Assembly: GCA_958510825.1 (NCBI GenBank) | Contig: OY294044.1 | Location: 99,672,893 to 99,736,892, forward strand | Source: Brachypterus glaber | Lineage: Eukaryota; Arthropoda; Insecta; Coleoptera; Kateretidae | Direction: 5' to 3' | DNA: 64,000 bases | In this document: in pieces, positions 57,301 to 64,000 of the stretch | Layout of the letters: each line of letters opens with the position of its first letter | Position numbering within the stretch: position 1 is the stretch's first letter | Translations under genes and position numbers: made by a program | Notes under the pieces: model-generated | What the model saw: only the letters and a program-made list of their open reading frames with translations | Told to the model about the DNA's origin: nothing | The model's database searches: none

Positions 57301-58318
57301 TTAGTTGTTACATGAAAAGTTTGAAGAAGGACATAGTCCTTTATGTTTTTAAATTTGCTACTTAAGCAAAAGTGGAAGTTATAAAATGGTGCAGATTTGG
57401 AGTTTTGGGTTTTTGAAAAATTTGTAAGAAATTTACGAAAATGTGCGCAAAATTTCGCAAATAGTATTACGATAGTACGATTATTAAAATCTGGAAATAG
57501 TAAGAAATTTGACAAAAAGTATTACAATTAAGTAAAGACTCAAACTTTAAATCAGGGGGTTAGGTGGTGTTTTTAACACAGAACCAAACAGTCTTGGTTA
57601 ATTCGCAATAATTTGCAGTTACCAAAGAAAATTTCCATGGAACCTGGTGACAGGAGCCATGACGTTACCCAAGTGGAGGAATGAATTTTTGTTTTAAAAC
57701 TAAAAAAAAATGGGTAGTATTTTATGAAGTATGAAATAGGCACCGATAAATAGTCGACAAATAGTGAGTGGGGTTGGTCGCAATAAATTTTGCGAATACT
57801 ATAGTATATTTTTTTGAAATAGATGAATTTATTTTTAAAATGAGTTAGAGATTCTCGGAGAAGTAGTAGAAGTTGTATCAATACGAGGGATATTTCGAAT
57901 ATAGTAAGTAACGAATGATTCTAAATAGTCCAATAAGTGGCTATATGAATATTGAACTTTATTTTTGTTGAAATATGTAAGGGGTTATTCATTAATGGTA
58001 TAATTTTTTTTTTAAAGGTACGAAGTTCCAGTTATTAAACTGTATAACTTAGCAAGTTTGTCAATACGTAGAAAAGATTTTTTTTATTGAAGTTGATGTA
58101 AGTAATAATGTAAATTATTAACTATAAAATGTATAAGGAAGATATAACTTGTTGTTCTTAAAAGTAATGTTTTAGTTGTTCTTATGATTTAGATATAGGT
58201 TTTTGGTCTTTGTAATGTGTTTTGAAATTCCAACTTAAGCATGAACCGAACAGGAAAATGTTGCACATTTTCTTTTTGAAAAATGCTTATCATTTTTCAA
58301 AAATTAGGGGGAGAGCTA
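54379..58318 (+). other. Internal region of the LTR element, non-coding
   Basis: It starts with TTGGTGCTCATGTGATACGG, in the position of a primer-binding site; the matching tRNA was not identified. The rest is T-rich with stops in all frames. The longest frame (54613-54945, 110 codons) begins MSEKAADFWKRRSTSK and then turns into F/Y/N low-complexity text. It is not a recognisable gag. The polypurine tract is at 58305-58314. Confidence 0.8.
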
Positions 58319-59445
58319 TGTTATGATCCGAATATTTTATATGTAGTTAAAATTTTAAAATAATATTTCTTTAATATTGCGCTATGATACAATATGGCTT
58401 CACGAGATTCGGCTTCGGTAAAGTCCGGTTTGACCTAAATTACATCGGACCCCTCCTCGGTAATTCTTGTCGGTATAACTTAAAAGTTGTCTAGTAGTTC
58501 AAATTATTTATACAAATTTAATTTATGGTTAAAATGATCGTTTCAGATGTCAGAAATAGCAATTAGTTTCCAAATTGATGAGACTGAAACTCTTTTGTCG
58601 GGGTAATTAAATATGCGCGGTATCTTTGTAGATATTTTGCGCTAATAGCATTGTCAAATAAATTTAACTAGTGACCTTCTTATTGGGTATATAAACTCAT
58701 GAAAAGATTCATATTCATTCAGTTTTATTCAGGGTGTCACTATGGCAAATTCAAAAGTGAAAATGTAGTTTCTGTGAGAATTTATTTTGAGATTTATTCT
58801 TGAATTAAAAATAGTTTTAAAACTTAGAAAAATTTTGAGACTCGTATTTTCAGACATAGAAATAATTTTGGACACTTATAAATATTGATAGTTTGAACAC
58901 TGATAGAAATTTTGACGAATATTAATTAACTTTGAAAAATATTTTGTAAAATAATTTAAATGACTTATACGAACCAGTTTTAATATACACTAAGAAAAAT
59001 GTGTAAAATAAAATGGGATTTGAAAATGATTGCGAATAGTTGGGATTTCAAACATAGAATGTTTTAATTTAGAAGTATTAATGGAAAATAATATATAATG
59101 GAATTTAGAATTTAAGGGCTTTGCATAAAAATAGGACTTAGAAGTAAAAATTGATCTTTCATGTTCTTGAAGAATTTATTCACATTTATTTAATATATTA
59201 TTCTTAAGTTAAGAAGAAATCGTTTTATCTGTTTCCAAAACGCCGTCTCCTAGAATACCCGCTCCCGAATAAAGTGATAAGTGGTTAAGTATATTCTCCG
59301 CTCGGGTATACTTTAAATACGATGGAAGATTGTATGGCCAACCTAACTGAGTAAGTTATAATAAAAGTTATAATTAACTGCTGGGCTATAACCGAATTAT
59401 ATACCACATCACTAAATTAGTGATCGAATTTTCAACTTCACTACA
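58319..59445 (+). repeat. 3' LTR
   Basis: 1127 bp, collinear with 53254-54378. Visible differences include CAATATGGC versus CAATCTGGC, GTTTCCAAAT versus GTTTGCAAAT, and a changed stretch just before CTTCACTACA. Confidence 0.9.
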
Positions 59446-59515
59446 CTAGCACGTCGGTTTACTAACCTAGGGATCGGTGGTTCAAGCCTCGCCGGTCCCC
59501 AGTCAGAGTATCCAC
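59446..59515 (+). repeat. tRNA-like sequence, 3' part (B box)
   Basis: After the CTAG target copy the text CACGTCGGTTTACTAACC and GGTGGTTCAAGCCTCGCC continues the tRNA-like sequence broken off at 53253. GGTTCAAGCC fits the B box GWTCRANNC. Confidence 0.5.
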
Positions 59516-59831
59516 TTTTTATTTGTTATTTCGAACGCACACATAGTTAGTCGATTTTCTCTCAAAACCAACTACCCCCCAAGGCCCAAAAGGGCATTGG
59601 GAGGTACGGCAAGAGGGCAAAGAGAGAGACTGTGTGTGCGAGAGGGGTAAGAAGTAGAAAGTGAAATACCAGGACTCATTTTTGCTTTTTTTTAAGCCAA
59701 AAACAAGCTATCTTTGAGCATCCCTTCTAAAACAACCCCCAACCCCGGATAGGCCAACCCACAGGATCAAACCAGCTAGGGTTGGAATGGCACATACACC
59801 CTTTCACATATAGCTAGCTATAAGTGAAGGG
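59516..59831 (+). promoter_or_regulatory. Presumed 5' UTR of the jockey-clade element
   Basis: GC-rich text unlike the AT-rich background, with CAAAAGGGCATTGGGAGGTA and a purine run AGAGGGCAAAGAGAGAGAC. The 5' end of the element could not be placed; it may lie before the LTR insertion. Confidence 0.4.
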
Positions 59832-61364
59832 ATGATGGACGCCAACCCACCGCTAACCCGACCCTCGGACCCCAATCCCGACCCCGATCCTCTCCCAAAT
59901 CCTGACCAAAACTCCCAAGAGGCAGAAATGCCCATGTCATCCCCCAGAAGCTCGAAAAACTCATCAATAGATAACCTAGCAGTAAGTAACTTCAACCCCC
60001 AGCCTGAACCCGACAAAAGATCCAAAATTACGCACAAGACAAACAAGAAACCCACCCTTACCAAGAAAAAGTCCAGAATCCAGGACCTGGACATAGACTC
60101 CCTGGATCCCAAAGAAATCCTAAAATTAATCAACATATTGGCCAACGCCCTGAACGCCAAAACGGGACAAAAGGTTTCACATATAAGCGTACAGGAAATC
60201 GACGATGATGACGACGACGTACAAATGCCCCCCCAAAACCCCCGCAAAAGGAAAAACACCGAACCCGCAGAAGACACCTCATCCCGTCCCACTCCGAACA
60301 AACAAAAACAAACACCAAAGGGCAAATCTTTACCACCGGGGAAAGAAATGTTCTACTTCCCAACAGACAAAAACCGCGCGGGCTCCTCTAACACCCCGGT
60401 GGAAGAGATCATTGCCCTACCCCCAACTCCACCAACAAAGAAAAACCCTCCCCCTACCCTAACCTGGAAAAACCCCCCAGCCGCAAATGCCGATAAGGAC
60501 GACAAAATTCCACATATCACAGTCAAAATCACGAACAAATGGTCCGAATTCTCCAAGGAATTGGGAATGAAAAAATTAGGATACAAAAAAGTTCAATTCA
60601 CCAATGGAGCCTATAGAATTCACCCCAATTCCACGGATGCTTTTCGGGCTATGACAAAATATTTCCTGGGGAAAAACCTTGAGTTTTTCACGTACGCACT
60701 CCCCAGCGAAAAACAACTACATGTCGTCCTTAGAGGCATCCCCTTAAACTTCGAAGTGTCTGAGGTCAAAGAAGAACTTGAGAGGGTGGGCTTCACCCCC
60801 TCCTCAGTTTTTCGTATGACCAAGGGCACCGAGAAAACGGCAATGCTTCTTATCCTGGTCCTTCTACCCCTCACAGAAAAAGAAAAAATATTCAGACTCT
60901 CCAACTTCCTAGACCTCTCCATTAAGGTGGAACATCTGCGGCGCAAAGCCGGAGTTGGACAGTGCTACAGATGTCAAAAGTTCGGACACGCACAGAGCAG
61001 GTGCAACGCACAGCCTGTGTGCGTGAAATGTGCCAAGTCGCATTTCACGTCTGCATGCACAAAGCCCGACTCCGACCCTCCCACATGCGCTAATTGCGGG
61101 GGTAACCACCCTGCCTCCTTCAGGGAATGCCCCAAACATCCCGCCCGACAACAACCCCCACCCCCGACCCCGGCCGCGATCGGCTCTATGTCTTACAGTA
61201 GGGCAGTTAGCGGCCCAACCCCCGCCCCTAAATCGCCCGCCTACGGCATGGATCTGGTGAAGTCTATTGAGCAGATTAACCAGTTCTTTAGCCAGTTTGC
61301 CCAAATGGCCCAAATGGCCATGAGTGTCCAGAATGTCCTCGCTGGTGGTGTTATCAATGGCTAG
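59832..61364 (+). CDS. Jockey-clade retrotransposon ORF1 (gag-like, three zinc knuckles)
   Basis: An intact 510-codon nucleic-acid-binding protein of a jockey-clade LINE, which coats the element RNA. The N-terminal 200 residues are Pro/Asn/Lys-rich and disordered-looking. Residues about 230-375 correspond to the PRE_C2HC region found before zinc knuckles (HVVLRGIPLNFEVSEVKEEL). Three knuckles follow: C378-C381-H386-C391 (CYRCQKFGHAQSRC), C397-C400-H404-C409 and C419-C422-H426-C433. The start is chosen at the first ATG of the frame; the second codon is also ATG. The stop overlaps the start of ORF2. Its base composition (C-rich) differs strongly from the host genes. Confidence 0.9.
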   Translation: MMDANPPLTRPSDPNPDPDPLPNPDQNSQEAEMPMSSPRSSKNSSIDNLAVSNFNPQPEPDKRSKITHKTNKKPTLTKKKSRIQDLDIDSLDPKEILKLINILANALNAKTGQKVSHISVQEIDDDDDDVQMPPQNPRKRKNTEPAEDTSSRPTPNKQKQTPKGKSLPPGKEMFYFPTDKNRAGSSNTPVEEIIALPPTPPTKKNPPPTLTWKNPPAANADKDDKIPHITVKITNKWSEFSKELGMKKLGYKKVQFTNGAYRIHPNSTDAFRAMTKYFLGKNLEFFTYALPSEKQLHVVLRGIPLNFEVSEVKEELERVGFTPSSVFRMTKGTEKTAMLLILVLLPLTEKEKIFRLSNFLDLSIKVEHLRRKAGVGQCYRCQKFGHAQSRCNAQPVCVKCAKSHFTSACTKPDSDPPTCANCGGNHPASFRECPKHPARQQPPPPTPAAIGSMSYSRAVSGPTPAPKSPAYGMDLVKSIEQINQFFSQFAQMAQMAMSVQNVLAGGVING

Positions 61365-64000
61365 CCACGGTAACACCAGACGCCCGGACAGGCTGAGCAT
61401 TCTGGCCTGGAACGCCCAAGGGTTAAAACACCGGCGCAGAGAGCTGGATGAGCTGCTCCATAGACTGAACATAGACATTTGCCTACTGTCGGAGACCCAT
61501 GCCAAAGACAGCGAAAATTTCCCAAAATTCCCGAATTACTGTGTTTACAACACTAATAGAGGCAATTCTGGTCATGGCGGCACGGCCCTAATAATCAAAC
61601 GTAACATCGATCACTATTACATAAACCCGACCTCAACAGAAGTGCTGGAAAATACGGCCATTATGGTTAAGTCGAAAAGAGGAAATGTCAAGATAGTAGC
61701 AGGGTATTATCCCCCCAGTCGCATTTTTTATGCCTCTGACTACCTTGACATTCTAGACTCTACGACCCCGACCATACTGGCCGGTGACCTAAACGCGAAG
61801 CACTCCACGTGGAACTCACGTGTCAATAACCCATATGGGACAAAGTTGAAATCAATGTCGGACACCAGGGGATGGTCGATGTTCGGCCCCAAAAGTCCAA
61901 CGCATTTCCCAGGGGGCACATACCAGCCTGACGTCATAGACATAGCCATATGCGTAAACATAGTAAATCCCGTCTCAATCCACAACGTCGATGAACTATC
62001 ATCTGACCACAATCCTATCCTTTTAATCCTTGAAGGAGACACCCAGACAGACCACATAACAAAGACGGACACCCACTGGCCCACTTTTCAGAGGGCGCTA
62101 CTGGAGACCTTTGGCAGCGTCCGCCAGATCAGTAACACTGCTGAGCTGGATGACGCTGTTGAACATCTCCAACAAAGTATCACTAAAGCTCTAAAAACCG
62201 CCAGTAAGACAAAGACGGTCCCAATCTCATGTCCCTACGACATCCCTCAAAACCTGAGGGACCTCATAAGTAGGCGACGGGCAGCCAAAAAGGTTGCTCA
62301 ACGGACAAGACAGCCCCAGGACAAAACATCATATAATCGATTAAACAACGAAGTGAAAGCTGCTATGTTAGAAATGCACAACCAAAGATGGCAGGACGAA
62401 CTCGCCTCCCTCAATCCCGAGGACGGTTCCGTATGGAAGATGACAAGGACCCTCACCAACCAACGTACCACTATCCCTCCACTAACTACTCCTAACGGAG
62501 TAGCCACTACCGACGAGGAAAAGGCGGAGGTCTTTGCCGAATCCCTTGCGGAGCAGTTCACCCCCAACCCCCCCTCCGATGACCTCTTCGCCCACTTTCA
62601 GGAGATAGAGGACTCAGTAAGGGAGACTCTTGAGGGCCACATTGATAACGATCCCTTCGTACCAGCCACACATGCCGAGGTTAAATCGCTGATTAAAAAC
62701 ACACGCCCACGCAAGGCCCCTGGTCACGATGGGATCACCAATAGGGCTCTCAAGGCCCTCCCGGACAAGATTACTGTAGGACTCACCTCCTACATTAATG
62801 CTTGCCTAAGACTGAGTCACTTCCCCTCTCCTTGGAAGCTGGCGGAAGTCATTCTCATCCTCAAGCCCAAAAAAAGTAGAACCAACCCATCCAGCTACCG
62901 TCCCATAAGCCTTCTCCCTACGATATCAAAGATAGCAGAAAAAGTAATAGCTAGCCGCATAAGAGACTTCGCCGAAAGGAACGAGGTGCTGCCAAACGAG
63001 CAATTTGGGTTCCGGCAAAGCCATGGAACCACAGACCAAATACTGCGCACAACCGAGCTAATTACCGAGGGTATGAACAGAAAAGAAGCCTCAGGCATGG
63101 TTCTCCTGGATGTCCAACAAGCTTTTGATCGAGTTTGGCATCCAGGAGTCATATACAAAATGCAAAAATTCCACTTTCCCCTATGGATGATCAAGCTCGT
63201 TTGGTCGTTCCTGAAAAACAGAAAATTCAGAGTTAGGTTGGGCAAAGTGCTCTCCTTGGTCAGGGACATTCTAGCGGGGGTCGCCCAGGGGTCGGTTCTC
63301 GCGCCTCTTATCTTTCTGATCTTCTTCGCTGATATGCCAAGGACACCGAATGTCCTCAGAGGCCAGTACGCCGACGACACCTACTTCCTTGTAAGGTCAA
63401 GGAACGTAGAGATCATAATCAACGTGCTTCAGACTGCGCTGGAGGCGGTGGAAGATTGGTGTGACTCATGGCGAGTTACACTAAATCCCACCAAAACCCA
63501 GGCGATATTCATAACACGCAGGCGCCTCAGACCGCCGGAAAGACTGGAACTGGCAGGGCATGTTATCCCATGGAGAGAGGATGTAAAATATCTTGGAGTT
63601 ACCCTCGACAAGTCCCTAACTTGGGCAAAACATATTAAAAACAATGTCGACAAGGGCAGGGCGCTGGTCTACAAACTTCGCCCCCTGCTCTTAGGACGCA
63701 CCATGACCCTGAGGACCAAGATACTTTGCATCAAATCTCTAGTCAGACCAGTCCTCCTTGCCTGCGGCGCCTGGGGTTACGCCGCCCCCACTCACCTGAA
63801 GCGCCTTGAAGTCATTCAGAACCTGGCCCTGAGGATGGTCGTAAACGCTCCTTGGTATGTCAGAAACGAGGTGATCAGAAGGGATCTAGAGATCCCCCCG
63901 TTGCTAGAGCACTTAAAGTCCCTAGCAACGAGGCATCTAGATAGAGCCGAGAGCCACCCTAATGAACTCCTGAGAATCGTCCTAGACTATGTCCCTGACC
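61357..64000 (+). CDS. Jockey-clade retrotransposon ORF2 (endonuclease-reverse transcriptase), partial at window end
   Basis: Open for 881 codons without a stop to the window edge. It begins ATGGCTAGC, overlapping the last 8 bases of ORF1 in the +1 frame. Endonuclease, residues about 10-225: LAWNAQGL, LLSETHAKD, GHGGTALIIK, LAGDLNAKHSTWNS, DVIDIAI, SSDHNPIL. Reverse transcriptase, about 445-720: KAPGHDGITNRAL, SSYRPISLLPTISKIAEKVI, NEQFGFRQSHGT, LLDVQQAFDRVWH, AGVAQGSVLAPLIFLIFFAD and the catalytic YADDTYFL, then VTLNPTKTQAIF and KYLGVTLDKSLTW. Every catalytic motif is intact, so the copy may be active or very young. The C-terminus lies beyond the window. Confidence 0.93.
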   Translation, partial: MASHGNTRRPDRLSILAWNAQGLKHRRRELDELLHRLNIDICLLSETHAKDSENFPKFPNYCVYNTNRGNSGHGGTALIIKRNIDHYYINPTSTEVLENTAIMVKSKRGNVKIVAGYYPPSRIFYASDYLDILDSTTPTILAGDLNAKHSTWNSRVNNPYGTKLKSMSDTRGWSMFGPKSPTHFPGGTYQPDVIDIAICVNIVNPVSIHNVDELSSDHNPILLILEGDTQTDHITKTDTHWPTFQRALLETFGSVRQISNTAELDDAVEHLQQSITKALKTASKTKTVPISCPYDIPQNLRDLISRRRAAKKVAQRTRQPQDKTSYNRLNNEVKAAMLEMHNQRWQDELASLNPEDGSVWKMTRTLTNQRTTIPPLTTPNGVATTDEEKAEVFAESLAEQFTPNPPSDDLFAHFQEIEDSVRETLEGHIDNDPFVPATHAEVKSLIKNTRPRKAPGHDGITNRALKALPDKITVGLTSYINACLRLSHFPSPWKLAEVILILKPKKSRTNPSSYRPISLLPTISKIAEKVIASRIRDFAERNEVLPNEQFGFRQSHGTTDQILRTTELITEGMNRKEASGMVLLDVQQAFDRVWHPGVIYKMQKFHFPLWMIKLVWSFLKNRKFRVRLGKVLSLVRDILAGVAQGSVLAPLIFLIFFADMPRTPNVLRGQYADDTYFLVRSRNVEIIINVLQTALEAVEDWCDSWRVTLNPTKTQAIFITRRRLRPPERLELAGHVIPWREDVKYLGVTLDKSLTWAKHIKNNVDKGRALVYKLRPLLLGRTMTLRTKILCIKSLVRPVLLACGAWGYAAPTHLKRLEVIQNLALRMVVNAPWYVRNEVIRRDLEIPPLLEHLKSLATRHLDRAESHPNELLRIVLDYVPD

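Larger units (their letters stand above)
53254..59445 (+). mobile_element. Complete LTR-flanked element without coding capacity (LARD-like)
   Basis: Two direct repeats of 1.13 kb, each starting TGTTATGATCCG and ending CACTACA, enclose 3.9 kb. CTAG lies on both sides (53250-53253, 59446-59449) as a 4-bp target duplication. A purine tract AGGGGGAGAG precedes the 3' LTR and a candidate primer-binding site follows the 5' LTR. No gag, protease, reverse transcriptase or integrase motif is found in any frame. The few differences between the LTRs point to recent insertion. Confidence 0.9.

Noticed and set aside
53230..59515. A functional tRNA gene split by the LTR element
   Set aside because: A and B boxes are recognisable, but the acceptor and T stems pair poorly and no clear anticodon arm of standard size is seen; a tRNA-derived SINE is more likely.
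59804..61505. Long ORFs antisense to the jockey ORF1
   Set aside because: Shadows of a C-rich coding strand; the + strand frame has zinc knuckles and the antisense frames have no known motif.

Overview
The window looks like a stretch of a large, AT-rich, repeat-laden animal nuclear genome, most likely an arthropod and probably an insect. It has two spliced protein-coding genes with short GT-AG-bounded exons, jockey-clade and Penelope-like retroelements, and dozens of foldback elements and MITEs. No bacterial operon, CRISPR array or rRNA gene is visible. The exact taxon cannot be fixed from sequence alone; a beetle is only a guess.

Gene content. (1) WDHD1/AND-1 (Ctf4), the replisome and polymerase-alpha/CMG adaptor, lies on the + strand. 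I reconstructed 14 exons between 12252 and 33228 with consistent GT/AG junctions and phases, giving an intact 910-codon reading frame. (2) ENOSF1 (mitochondrial enolase superfamily member 1, L-fuconate dehydratase family) lies on the - strand. I reconstructed 7 exons from 43688 down to 33369, giving 448 codons with every catalytic residue present. The two genes converge tail to tail: their stop codons are 140 bp apart. A candidate E2F site sits about 107 bp upstream of the WDHD1 ATG.

Layout. 1-12120: intergenic DNA with MITEs, palindromes and low-complexity repeats, no convincing gene. 12121-33228: WDHD1, whose introns hold almost every repeat family of the window (foldbacks of about 0.8-1.15 kb, LINE fragments, a Penelope-like element next to exon 10, an AACGTT array). 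33369-43688: ENOSF1, whose introns hold palindromic MITEs, a 139-bp tandem duplication, a foldback element with minisatellite arms and a decayed Penelope-like element. 43900-48900: nested foldback elements. 49165-52320: a non-LTR retrotransposon on the - strand, endonuclease plus reverse transcriptase, broken by one nonsense codon. 53254-59445: a complete LTR-flanked element with 1.13-kb LTRs and a 4-bp target duplication but no recognisable gag-pol (LARD-like), inserted into a tRNA-like/SINE sequence. 59832-64000: an apparently intact jockey-clade element with gag ORF1 and an ORF2 that runs off the window end.

How the parts interact. The only host genes are the replication factor and the sugar-acid dehydratase; they share a 3' intergenic space and may have overlapping transcripts. 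Everything else is mobile DNA, much of it nested, and several insertions lie within tens of bases of splice sites. The most unusual signals are the Penelope-like element whose target-site duplication copied the polypyrimidine tract of a WDHD1 acceptor, hammerhead-ribozyme-like cores in both Penelope-like elements, the coding-free LTR element, and the AACGTT hairpin array.
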